From contig NC_084793.1 of assembly GCF_963169125.1 (NCBI RefSeq), forward strand, positions 97,483,071-97,547,070: a stretch of 64,000 bases of DNA. The letters run 5' to 3'. This DNA comes from Humulus lupulus. Lineage: Eukaryota; Streptophyta; Magnoliopsida; Rosales; Cannabaceae. Position 1 is the stretch's first letter. Each line of letters opens with the position of its first letter. The notes beneath the pieces are model-generated. The model had not been told where the DNA came from. It was given only the letters and a program-made list of their open reading frames with translations, and ran no database searches. The position numbers and the translations under genes are program-made. Shown piece after piece: positions 21,985 to 33,295 of the stretch.

Positions 21985-22690
21985 ACACGTCACAGAGATA
22001 GACTTATTAGTCATCTATACAGAGATAGACTTATCAGTCATCTACACAGAGATAGACTTATCAGTCATCTACACGGAGATAGGCTTATCAATCATCTAAA
22101 CTGAGATAGACTTATCAGTCATCTATACAAAGATAGACTTATCAGTCATCTAACAGAGATAGACTTATCAGTCATCAAACAGAGATAGACTTATTAGTCA
22201 TTTAACGGAGATAGACTTATCAGTCATCTATATAAGGATAGACTTATTAGTTATCTATACAGAGAGACTTATTAGTCATCTACATAAGGAGAGACTTATT
22301 AGTCATCTATACAAAGAGACTTATTAGTTATCTATACAGAGACTTATCATTCATCTACCTACGAGATAGACTTATCAGTTATCTAACCGAGATAGACTTA
22401 TCAGTCATCTAACAGAGATAGACTTATTAGTCATCCAACCGAGATAGACTTATCAGTCATCTAACCAAGATAGACTTATCAGTCATCCATACAAAGATAG
22501 AATTATTAGTTATCTATACAGAGATAGACTTCTTAGTCAACTATACAGAGATAGACTTATCAGTCATCTACTTAGAGAGTGACTTATTAGTCAACTATTC
22601 AAAGAGACTTATTAGTCGTCTACCTCAGAGAGACTTATTAGTCATCTACCTCAGAGCAAGAGACTTACTAGTCATCTACTCAGAGCGCAG
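21985..22690 (+). repeat. 27-28-bp tandem array in a solo LTR
   Basis: About 25 units of AGAGATAGACTTATCAGTCA followed by TCTAYAC. Units differ by small substitutions and indels. GATAGAC and GTCATC inside each unit can pair imperfectly. It lies between the two conserved splice-like blocks of the LTR. Confidence 0.9.
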
Positions 22691-24342
22691 GACTTCGCAA
22701 ACATTTATTTGGACTTTCTTGCATACATGAGTAGGGTTATTACTGTTAGGCATGCTTATTATGACTTAGTAACATGTTATTACTTGTTCATGAACATAAT
22801 GAGTTTTCTAGTTGAGCTTCGGCTCACGGGTGCTATGTGGTGCAGGTAAAGGCAAAAGAAAGCTCGACCATCCTTGAGTTGGAGAACTTAGATGACGATG
22901 TGTACATATGCGGCTGCTCGACCACCACGGCCGATGTTTAAAGAGGAACTAGGGTTAAACCCTATTTTGCCACTTAGGTCGGCTGGTTGTAAATCTTTTG
23001 TTGTAATTAACCTTTAAAATTATATTTTTGCGATCCCAATGTATACAGTAAACATTTGTGAAACGTTGTATCTTAACCAAAAATTTTAATCCTAAATCGA
23101 TAAACATACTTAGTTACACGATTATGGCCAAATGACTCGATTAGCGAGTTTAGCACTGTTTAAAATGCACACCGTAACGGTCTCTGGGTAGTAGGGCGTT
23201 ACAATTTCATACTTCTTATCACAAGGTATATCACCATACATAGCATTTATCTTCACACAAACCAATCTTACCATTCATAGCATAAATAAACAAAAACTCT
23301 ATCTAACTTCCTTACCACAGGTCCGAGTAATGCAAAACTTGACAAACTTCACAACGAGCCTATAACCATAATCAAATAGCATACTTTAGCATCCAATAAG
23401 ACTTTCTTGTGCCAAACTCATATACCCCATGTGTGCATGGGCCATGAAGACATGGTGAAATCTACACATATTTTTACATATAAAACCATCAAAAGAATAA
23501 TGCAACTTTTGCCTATTATACATGCATGGTTTTCAAGAAAAAAAATCATAGGATTGAATATTAGACATATTTTTTAACGTAAAAGTGCATTTGCATGCAA
23601 CATGTGTATGTGGGAACGTTGTTAAAATACCATTATTTATTTCTTTTAAATCCCTAAGTTGATTAAACCTCTTAAGACATTATTTTTATTTCATAAAATA
23701 ATTTATTTAGTCATTTAAAAATAATAATAACATATCCATTTATTATTTTTAAATTGCATAGAAAATAACAAAAGCTTGAACTATCTAAGGTACTTATAAA
23801 TATCATGCTTCCTTTAGAAAATAACAATTTTATTTAAATTAATAAAATTATAAAGTTGATGTGAGAAAAAAATATAATTTGCTTGTATTATGTAAGACTT
23901 AATTTTATGTAGTAAAAATTCATATGTAATAATCAAATAAATATATTTTAATTTATTAAACTAAACTTTCAGCCACCATTTAATATATTTATAAATCATA
24001 AGTGAATTCAATCTCAATGTTTTTCTTAATTAAATGAAGGAAAATTATACTCATTAAAATGTGAACATTCAAGGTTACATTTAAAATAACTTTTTTAATA
24101 TTTATATAGTTTAGAGTGTTATATTATTTCAACAAACACTAAAACTTTCTTTTATTTAAAAGACTCTTCATAATTTTTACCAAAAATTATAGCAAACAAT
24201 TAAACCTTCAAACATCACCATCTTGGAATTAAAACTCATATTTTCTCTAAATATATATATAAAAAAAGTGTAGGTATTTATTTGACTAAAAATATCATTT
24301 TAATGTAAATTAAAATTCCCTTTTAATTTCTTAAAAAAATAT

Positions 24343-26065
24343 TGATTAGTGGTGAAAAATGCATATTTATTGATCTTAATGGTCAAAATAAATTAAGTTT
24401 AATTAATATTTTCAAGGAATTAATATAATTTATTTTATAAATAAAAATATTTGATTATGATTTAATTTATTGTTATTTTGTAGGAATTAAAGTTGCATTT
24501 TGGCATAAAGAAAAAGAAAGAAGAAAGAAAGAATCAAAACTGAAAGAAAAAAAAAAGAGTTGAAAAGTGGCATTTTTTAAGGGAAATAGGCCTAAAATAA
24601 GGCCCAATCCAAAGGCCCAACCATGCCTATTTATCCACCTCCAGCTGACACGTGGCTAAGCCCCCAACGCACTAGCTGTCCGCGAGCTTCTCCAGCAGCC
24701 TCTGACTCGTGAGCGGCCCCGCCCCTCGACCCGACGACCCGTCTCTGACCTGCGCCTCACCCAGCTTCTCCAGCAGCCCAGCAGTGACCTGGCCCAACCT
24801 GAAAGCCCAACTCGCCTCAGCCCAGCTCTTGCCCTTCTCCTCTCCCAACCAGCCACGCCACGTGGTGCACTCCCACTGACTGCGGTTGGGTCAAAATTTC
24901 AGCATGCCACCAGCCTACTCTCCTATGCACTTTGGGCCTTGGACCTTCCTTTTTGAGCTTTAAAGCTCATATTTTGTGGTGTTTTAGAAAAAGGGCAAAA
25001 TTATCATTCACCAAAATAGCTAGGTTAATATTAATAATAAGATTTGATTTTTCAAAATCATATTTTATTATTAATATTTCATATTTATTTTGTAAACCCC
25101 ATTTGTTGTTTAATTTATTTTTAGTCATTTTCTCCCTCTATAAATAGGGACTCTTCTTTCACATTTGGTATGTAATTTTGAGGTAGCAAAACTCTAGCAA
25201 ATTTTAGTCTCATTTCTCATATTTTCTCTCTAGAATTTCGTGAGAATGTCTAGCATAATAGAACCTTCTCAGGAAGTTAGGATGATCCTATATGCACTAT
25301 GACTTTGTTTGGTATTTTTTTTATTCACCTTGTGCTTAAAGTTTATATATTTGAGTGATTTATTTTCTTTCATCTCTATTTGTTCATCTTGTTATCTTTA
25401 TTTATGTTTACTAATAGTATATAGATTTTGTCAAGCACTTTCTATGTAGTATCAAATTAGTGAAAATAATATAGATAATATCTTTATCATTTTCTCCATC
25501 TCATTCATATATATTTACTTTTGCTAAATCTATATAGAATTAGTCATGCTCTTTCTATGTATTTTATAAATGGTAAAAGTAATATTTGTGTTAGGTTTTA
25601 TGTCCAATCTTTTATTGTATTATTGCCAATAGTATAATGTCATTTTTAGATTTCTCATAAGAATTATCTCATCCTTCCATGGTAAAGAATAGTAATCACT
25701 TCAAAATATTTTTGTGAAATATAATTGTTCTTCAATGTTAAATCTTCCAAATGAATAGTTGGGATGTGACCTATCCATTTGTGTAATTTTTGTGAATCAA
25801 ATATCCAAACAAATAAGTATGCATATTGGTGACTCTTGATGCTTCCTGCTTGTTACCTATTGTTACATTACACTTTAGTCTATCTTTATTTCTAATCTTT
25901 AAATCTCAAAAACAACAAAAATATCACTTGCTCTTTTTTCCTCATATTATTTATCTCTAAACTTTATTTATTGATTAACTTTATTTCTTTGTCTCCTTGT
26001 GGTATCGACCGCCCGATCTATACTACAACCACCGCTTAGTGGATGCATGTTTTGGGTGTTAAACA
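24343..26065 (+). mobile_element. Solo LTR, probably Ty3/gypsy Athila/Ogre-like (1.72 kb)
   Basis: Starts TGATTAGTGG and ends GTGTTAAACA, with duplication AATAT/AACAT (24338-24342, 26066-26070). The empty site is seen near 8690 in the other LTR of element 2. A TATA box lies at 25139-25146, and the 3' part has the phrase CTCCTTGTGGTATCGACC, similar to the LTR ends of Athila/Ogre-type elements. A GC-rich block (24640-24870) with two CACGTG boxes lies upstream of the TATA box. ORFs here are not convincing. Confidence 0.75.
25139..25146 (+). promoter_or_regulatory. TATA box in solo LTR 24343-26065
   Basis: TATAAATA, about 490 bp downstream of the first CACGTG box (near 24652), in a context typical of plant LTR promoters. 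Confidence 0.6.
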
Positions 26066-27857
26066 AACATCATAGCACTTGCAAAATCATTTAAGCATAC
26101 AAGTCATTATTTTTATCATATTCTAAACCATTTATACACAAAAATCAGCAAGCATAACAAGTCATGAAATTCATCTTTTACATCATGTTTCACAAAAATT
26201 TACACAATCATCATTCATGTTTAATTAACACAAATTTAAACACAACCCTAGCATGCACCTATTATCATATTGTAAATCTAAGAAAATTCCTAACTTCACA
26301 TAGACATTCAAATCATAGGCATGCTTCAAGATCAATCATACACACATATGAGACAATAACCTAGGCTGAAACCCTCATGAATTAAACATAAAAATAAAAC
26401 CAAAATTCTCATAAACATTTTCATCAACTTTCATGGATTCAATAACAAAAAAATCCAAATTAATTATCATGCCAAAATTTACATGGGATCCTAGAACATG
26501 GATCTAATATAAAAATTAAAATAACACAAATTACAAAGAGGATCCCTATACATACATAGGCCGAAACCTATAATGAACTTGAACATAGAATACCAAAATT
26601 ACCATACTCAAGTGTTTCAAAGACCACCTAGATCAACACATAGCAAAAATTCAAATAGGAACCAAATCACCAACAATCTATAAGATATCAACACAAAACC
26701 AAAACAAAATTAATGATCAACTACCTCATTTGATAGAGTTTCAAAACTCAATTTGGCCACCACCCTTGATCACCTCCCGCGGGATTTCGAACATCACAAG
26801 AAAAGAAAACCACAAATTATTTCCTTATAATTTCAAGAAGAAGAGGATTCATGACTAAGGATTAAAAGAAAAAAAACAAAAGATATGCACATACATAGGG
26901 GATTTTCGAAACCTTACCCTTTTTCCTCTTCTCTTCTCCTTTTTTCTCTTCTCTCTCTCTCTCTAGAATTCGTTGCTCTCCTCTCTCTCTCCTTCTCTTG
27001 AATTTGGTAGCCCCAAAGAAAAATGGCTCCTCTATTTTCTTCTTTCCCCCTTTTTCTAACCTAAGGCAATTACTAGCCTAATGAAAGAAAAAAAAAAGGT
27101 AAGTTTCCTATTTGTGTTTATTTTCATTTATTTTTTTTATAGATTTTTTCATAATTATAGAAAAATAAGAGTGTATAAAGATGACATCTTTTCCTATTTT
27201 ATCTAATGGTCATTCAATCAAATTATTCTAAGACCAAACCAATTAGGAAAGAAAATCATTCATTTCCCACTCTCCTACACACCACTTCTCCTCTCCTCTT
27301 CTTTATTTTTATTTTTTTTAACTAAATAAATAAAAGAAATCTAATAAAAAGGAAGCAAAAAAAAAGTGTAGAAAATTTCATACAAGTGCACCATGCACAT
27401 GCACACACTCAATCATTGGGGTGCATCACTACCTACCATGCACCTTTGTGATTTCAACCAAAACTTAACTATTCACAAATTAAAAAAAATAAACAATTAA
27501 CAATTAAATTCACAAAATTCTACCAAACAATTCTAACAATTAATTTAAACAAATAAATAAAATAAATCACAACACTTAACAATTAATTAAAGTAAAGCAC
27601 AAAATTTAATAAATAATTTGGTACGCTACAATATATATATATATAAATATACAAAATATATTTATATATAACTTATAAACACAAAAAAAAAAATTCAAGA
27701 ACATAAACAATTACCTCTTGAAGCCTATCAAGTGTTCTCGAGTATTTTTGTATAATTTTCGATCTTCCTATCCAAAGCTTTGAGCACTCAAACCACGATC
27801 TTCCAGAGTGTTCTCTACATCTCAAGATGTGTGTGGGCACATAGAAAACATGGGTTT

Positions 27858-30173
27858 TGTAACACCCTGGATAGCCAAGACCGTTACAATGTGTATTTGA
27901 AATGGTGCAAGACTTACTAATCAAGTCATTTTATTGAGAAAAAAAAAAAGACGTGATCCTAAGGTTAGTCACCAGGTTAGGGTTAAAATATTTTGAGCTT
28001 AAACAGTTAATTTTTCATTGAAATGGAAGTTTAGTACATGGGATCCCAAAAATAGGGTTTAAGTGTAATTTACAAACTCTCTCAAAAGTTATATACAATC
28101 AGCATCCACTCTAATGGCAAAATAAAAGTTTTCGGCTTCCGTCCCTGTACTTCCCTCGGTTGTGATGGGCGAGCAGCTGACAATGTACACCTCGCCCCCA
28201 AAGCTCTCTAACTCATGGTTGATCCAGCTTACCCTTGCCTTTACCTGCACCACGTAGCACTTGTGAGCCAAGGCCCAACAAGAAAACCAAAACAACAATC
28301 ACATGTAGCAACAATGGTATTCAAGTAATCATAAATCATCAATTCAATTAAATAACAGAATACAAGCATCAAACTAACCAACGATAAACATATAATCTCA
28401 CGTTCATATTCTAGCTAGTTACGCAAATATTCAGGGTTGGTACCTTTAGACCGAGCCCTCTGTATATCTATCTGACCCCGGCTCGTTTAGGCCGAGTTGC
28501 GTTCAGTACGCATATCATCAACTCCGACACCCTTAGGCAGTCCATTTTCATATATCACAACAATTGTACAACCCACTAGTACACGTATTCAAATATTGGG
28601 AACCTAATTCCCATTCACAACCACAAGGGTGCAGTTTTCTTACCTTTAATTCTTAAAGAAGATAATGGAATGTTCCCGAGCACGATCCTTAGCCCCGAGC
28701 CTTGGCGATAAACCTAGTCACAGTGTCCAATGGGTAATTGTTAACATCCAATTCAAATAAATGCTTAAGAGGTAAAATCTAGCCTCTGGGACCTCAATTC
28801 TTACTAAACCGGGTAGTAGAAATTGTCCCGAGCGCCTAGGTTCAAACCCCTGAGCCTTACCAATTCTATAAACCATTCAAAGGAAAAAATCCCTAGGCGG
28901 GTCGCGACTTGGCTTAGTGGGTCGCGACTTGCCCCCAAGTCATATAGGAGAACCCCAAGCCAGAGGGGAGGCGAGCTGCGACTTGCCCCCTAGGGTCACG
29001 GCGCGCCCCCAAGTCAGAGGCCAACCCAAGCCCTTCGGGGGTACACGCGCCGCGGCACCCCAAAGCTGGGTCGCGGCGCCCTATTCGAACTCAGAAATTA
29101 TGGGTTTTTCTCATGTTCCTCCCAGCCAATTTTCCAGAACTTCACCTTAACAAACCTTCCCAATCACACCTAATTATCCATTACTTTAAGGATTCTAATT
29201 ACCCAATTAAACCCAAAATCACAACAATACATACTAAGATCTATACCCCAAATTAGTAGCAATTCATCATCCAAATAACTAGAATTCAAAGGTGAGGAAC
29301 AAGAGTTTTACCTGAATTGATGATCCCAACTCCTTAGTAACCTTGACTATCTTTAATTTAGTTTCGCCTCAGCTTGAACCAATCCAAACCCAGACTAATC
29401 CTTGAATTCTCCTCTGTTTTCCAGCTTAAATTCCCAGCTTGAACCCCCTAGCTTTCCTTCTGTTTTTCCCCTAGCTTCAAAGCACATTGAGAGAGTGAGA
29501 AAAAGAGTGAAACCGTGAGAGAGAAAGAGGAGAGTTTGAGATGTTTCCTTGAGCTTCAGATGACTTCTAACACCTAAGTATATCTCTATTTCCTAAGCAA
29601 AAGACATGTTTGCCCTTCTTGGTTTACTAGTCCTCAAGTTGTCCCTAGGGGTAAAATGGTCTTTTTCCCCAGTTCTCGCTAATTCCTCAAATGTTCCTAA
29701 AATTTACCAATTAATCCCATCATTCCAAATAATTAACAATTATTTATTCAATATCTAATAATTCCCAAGATATCGACCAAATTTCCTTCTAACTACCACC
29801 AGGCTCCCCCGAACCAGGTATTAAACCCCGCTATGACTATTTTGCCAATCCGCTGACTAGGACCGTCTCAAACCATATGCTGCAAATATATCTACATAAT
29901 AATGTGGTCTCAAAAATTTATCACATATAATCACATTTATGCCCTCAACGGGCCAAAATTACAATTATGCCCTTATAAGCTAAAAAGGGCTCACATGCAT
30001 ATCCAATACTCACAAATTTTCATGTCACATAATCATATAATCTTATCAATCATATTAATCATGCATGCCATATAATCATGCATTTAAACATTTAATCACA
30101 CATATACCAATTATGCCCTCCTTGCACGCTAATTAAGGCCCTTAAGCCTTATTAGCAATTTTGGGTCGTTACA
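27858..30173 (-). mobile_element. Solo LTR, TGTAACRCCC chromoviral family (2.32 kb)
   Basis: Begins TGTAACACCCTGG, ends GGGTCGTTACA, flanked by GGTTT/AGTTT. It shares with 10022-12472 the terminal stem, the splice-like blocks (28238-28275, 28633-28647, 29308-29314) and the U3 hairpin (29892-29906). Its cassette differs, being built from GTCGCGAC and GCGCCGCGGC words. Confidence 0.85.
28890..29090. repeat. GC-rich palindromic-word cassette (GTCGCGAC type)
   Basis: GGGTCGCGACTTGG, GGGTCGCGACTTGC, GCTGCGACTTGC, CACGGCGCGCC, GCGCCGCGGCACC and GGGTCGCGGCGCCC, with CCAGAGG and CAGAGGCC spacers. The ORF over this block is an artefact of its base composition. Confidence 0.8.
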
Positions 30174-31269
30174 AGTTTTTATTTTAGGAATCACAAGTAT
30201 TTCTCAACACATGACAACTTGGATTGTTGTCTGAGAATGGCTAGAATAAAGAAGAAGAAGAAAAGAGTTTTTATGTGACAAAAATTCTGAGAACTATTCT
30301 GAATTGTGTATTGTGTTGTATTGTTGTGTGTGTTCTCTTCATCTATATCATATATATAGAGATATATATTACCTTATTATTCCTAATAATAATAGTAATA
30401 TCATAATGATGATAGAATTTGATTTAGCAAATATCTAACTTACCAAATTTGAAAAAACTATTTTCACATTATTAAATAATTAAATAAATAAAATAAAAAC
30501 AACATTGATACAATATCAATGTAGTCATACATGATAACTCCATTTTAGTGTCATTTTAGGATGTGTTTTTGTGGTAATCTTGCATCTATATGTTTTTTTT
30601 TTTTGTGCAAGATTACGCTTTTGTTTGTCTTTGTTGTAGGTTAGTGCGTCGAACCATGAGTTAAAGTCTAAAAGAAGAGGAAATGGTGGAAAATTGAGCT
30701 TTTGGTGGTTGTTCGACTTAAATTGGCACTAAGAATGAATTGTAACGCCCTACTTCCTTAGAGTCGTTACTAAGTGATTTTAAAGCATGCTAATCACTCG
30801 CCAATCGAGGTTTCAGGTTAAAAGTGTAACTAAACTGTATTGAATGTCATTTAAAGGCATGATATATATAAAAATGTTATTATTCATGGAAAATACTAAA
30901 AGTTAAACGTTTGGGATCCCAAAATATTGTTTAGAAAGTATTTACAACTCAAAACACATTTAGGGTCGACTAGGCGACAAATTCAAGTCTATACATAACA
31001 TTTTCCCAAAAATACCCCTGGTCGAGGCAACCAGGTAGGCCGAACATGTACCCATCGCTCCATTCTCTCCATACTCATGGTTTTTCGACCTTTCCATTGC
31101 CCTTACATGCACCATAGAGCACCCGTGAGCTGAAGCCCAGCAAGAAAACTCAACACAAAACAATTAACATATGCATATCTATCAATCAACATATAACAAA
31201 ACAGCCAACAGACTAAACACATAGCAGCCATGCTGTCCCAGGCGCTTTACCAAGCCCTAGGTTTGCGGT

Positions 31270-31510
31270 CTTCACCGTGAGGATGACTTCAGCATCCTAA
31301 GAGGTTCTCGCACTAACAGCTTCCACTTCACGTGTTTAACATCATTCCCGGCCCCTTGTCGTACTCGGCTTTGCACTTCGAGTGTTAGTGTCGTTCCCGG
31401 CCCTTGCCATACTCGACTTTGCACTCCACGTGCTTAACATCGTTCCCCACCCCTTGTCGTACTCGGCTTCCTGCTGTTCTCAGCCTTCGTCATTCCCGAC
31501 CTTCGCCGTT
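31270..31510. repeat. Roughly 60-bp tandem repeat inside LTR 30741-33100
   Basis: Units contain CACGTGYTTAACATCGTTCC, then GGCCCCTTGTCGTACTCGGC, then TTTGCACTYCACGTG; about four units. It is in the same place as the arrays of other LTRs in the family. Confidence 0.75.
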
Positions 31511-31919
31511 CATTCACAAATATGCAATATATAGCATAATATCAACAAATATGTAAACATATAATAAACATAAACAATAGGGCTACGCCCTGCAATTCAA
31601 TCACAAAGGGCCATGCCCTACAATACAAAAAATATGGCCATGCCCTGATCTATGGGTACAACAGTTTTCTTACATGTGTCCCAAGCTTCCTGAGCACCGC
31701 AATCCCAAGCACAGTCCTCTAACCTGAGCCTCGCTGAAAACCTTGTCAAAACGCATTAACAATAGCCATCCATCAAGTTCTAATCCAATAAATAACTTCA
31801 GGATATAATGCTAGCCTCTGAGACCTTGGATTCTACCAATTTTGGAGGTAAAATCCTTCCTGAGCCTTAACATTAAGGTTCCCGAGCCAAAAACCTTCAA
31901 ATAGCCAACATTACGAACT

Positions 31920-32095
31920 TGAGTCGCAACCCAGCCCCTTAAGGGCCGCGACGCGCTCAAGTTAGAGGCAAAAAGCCTCACTAGTTGAGGGATACAAGCA
32001 GCGACGCTCCCATCCTTGGGCCACGACGCGCCTGGGCAGACAGAGGCTTCCAGCCTCTTCGATACACACGGGCCGCGGTGCCTGAAGAACAAAGC
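31920..32095. repeat. GC-rich palindromic-word cassette (CCGCGACGCG type)
   Basis: GAGTCGCAACCC, GGGCCGCGACGCGCTC, AGCGACGC, CCACGACGCGCC, GGGCCGCGGTGCC and GCCGCAGCTCG, with spacers AGTTAGAGGCA and CAGACAGAGGC. Confidence 0.75.
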
Positions 32096-33169
32096 CGCAG
32101 CTCGAGCCTCCAAACCCAGAAAACACCATTTTTTTTCCTTGCATTTTCCTTAAGCCTAATCCCTCTTAAATCAACCCAATTCAAGGAATATACCCAGAAT
32201 CCTTATTCCCACAGTCTAAACACCCTAACCATCCCAAAAATAACCCCAAGACTTCTCCAAATAATCAAGAGTAATACACAATTCAGCTCACATGCAACTA
32301 CCGATTCCCACGGAATTCAACAGAGTGAATTGAGTTTAAGAGTTTACCTCATAGATGAATTCAATCTTTAAGCCACTACCTAAGCATCACAAGCTTCAAT
32401 CCTCACAATCTCTAGCCTAGAATCCTTGATCTTTGGTTAATTTTCTTCAAAATATTCCAAACTTCAATGAGAGAAGGAGAGAGCCGAGAGAGAGAAAAAG
32501 AGCTGGAATTCCTTCTGCTTATCCTTGCCTAATTCTAGTGGTTTCTCAAACCATCTAAGTGTTTATTTAGTTTGAGCAAAAAGTCTAAAATGCCCCTTAA
32601 GTCCTCAAATATCATCAAGGGTAATCCAGTTAATCGCTAAGTCCCGCTAATTCCTCGAGTGTTCCTATAAACCCTTGTTTAATCTCAACATGTCTAAATC
32701 ATTACTAAATTACTACATGTTACTCAATAAATCCCGAACACATATTATATTCCCAAAATACCCCTAGGCTCCTCCCGAGCTGGGCATTTGACCTCGTTGT
32801 GACTTTCTAGCCAAACTGCTCCCTAGGACTGTCTTGGATCGTGCATCACAAATATGTCACCACTCACACATGGTATCAATCATAAAATGCACAAATATTG
32901 CATTTATGCCCTCAACGAGCTAAAATTACAAATATGCCCCTAATAACCAAAATGGGCCCACATGCATATTTAATCCACCTAAACATGAATATCTAATCAC
33001 ATAATCATAATATTCACATATTAACATAATAAATCAATTATTTCCCTCCAAGCACGCTAATCAAGGCCCTAAGCCTTATTAGAAAATTTGGGACGCTACA
33101 TGAATAATAATAAGTTTTGATGAAGGAAGGATGTCAAAAGGTTCAAATTTGAAAAAAATAAATTAAATT

Positions 33170-33295
33170 AAAGTCGCGACATGGGTTTAAAGGTCGCGAC
33201 TCTATCAAAGTCAGAGACTGAAGGGTTTCTAAAAGGAATAAGAATCACGACTTGGTCAATAGAGTCGCAGCGCTAGTAGAAGTCGCAGCGCTAGT
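33170..33295. repeat. GC-rich palindromic-word cassette (GTCGCGAC type) in a different LTR family
   Basis: AGTCGCGACATGGG, AGGTCGCGACTC, a spacer AAGTCAGAGACTG, ATCACGACTTGG and two copies of GTCGCAGCGCTAGTA. The words match those of the chromoviral LTR at 28890, although this LTR belongs to another family. Confidence 0.75.

Larger units (their letters stand above)
20220..23203 (+). mobile_element. Solo LTR, TGTAACRCCC chromoviral family (2.98 kb)
   Basis: Begins TGTAATGACCC and ends GGGCGTTACA, flanked by the duplication ATTTC (20215-20219 and 23204-23208). It is in the same orientation as the element 4 LTR. It has a CT-rich leader near 20815-20850, a GAG^GTAAG block (20954-20961), a palindromic cassette, an AAAG^GTAAGA block near 21540, a large tandem array, and the conserved GTGCAG^GTAAAGG block (22840-22855). 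The ORFs at 20754-20960 and 21230-21412 have no independent support. Confidence 0.85.
7921..27630 (-). mobile_element. Tekay-like Ty3/gypsy chromovirus (element 2), nested and degenerate
   Basis: Two homologous LTRs (ending at 12713 and 27630) flank a minus-strand gag, protease, RT, RNase H, integrase and chromodomain series. A primer site for initiator tRNA-Met (TGGTATAAGAG) abuts the 5' LTR. A C-terminal chromodomain and the integrase tail wording (SPMKGVMRFGKKGKL) are known features of chromoviruses of the Tekay/Del type. Four other LTRs have inserted in it. The 3' LTR is cut on the left by element 1, so the outer left end is outside the window. The element itself ends at 27630, where it abuts the copia LTR. 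Confidence 0.85.
19384..27630 (-). repeat. 5' LTR of element 2 (about 3.5 kb after removing insertions)
   Basis: On the minus strand it starts TGTAGCGTACC (ends at 27630) and ends GGGCATTTTACA at 19384, next to the primer site. Two insertions interrupt it (20220-23203, 24343-26065). The outer 2.2 kb match the 3' LTR at 7982-12713. The remaining stretches (19384-20219 and 23204-24342) hold no believable gene. Confidence 0.8.
30741..33100 (-). mobile_element. Solo LTR, TGTAACRCCC chromoviral family (2.36 kb)
   Basis: Begins TGTAACGCCCTAC and ends GGGACGCTACA, flanked by the exact duplication TGAAT (30736-30740, 33101-33105). The conserved blocks are at 31099-31140, 31663-31676 (donor altered to CAT^GTAAGA) and 32343-32350. 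A roughly 60-bp repeat (CCCGGCCCC, TTGTCGTACTCGGC) occupies 31270-31510. Confidence 0.85.

Noticed and set aside
21985..22690. CRISPR-like array (short repeats of near-constant period)
   Set aside because: Units are directly tandem with no unique spacers, in a plant LTR.
20220..23203. DNA transposon with TGTAACG/CGTTACA terminal inverted repeats
   Set aside because: The same sequence in element 4 abuts a tRNA-Met primer site and gag-pol, and duplications are 5 bp, so it is an LTR.
28917..29150. 77-residue plus-strand ORF
   Set aside because: Lies wholly over a palindromic cassette inside a solo LTR.
31811..32371. Overlapping ORFs on both strands around 32000
   Set aside because: Caused by the GC-rich palindromic cassette; not conserved in other LTRs of the family.
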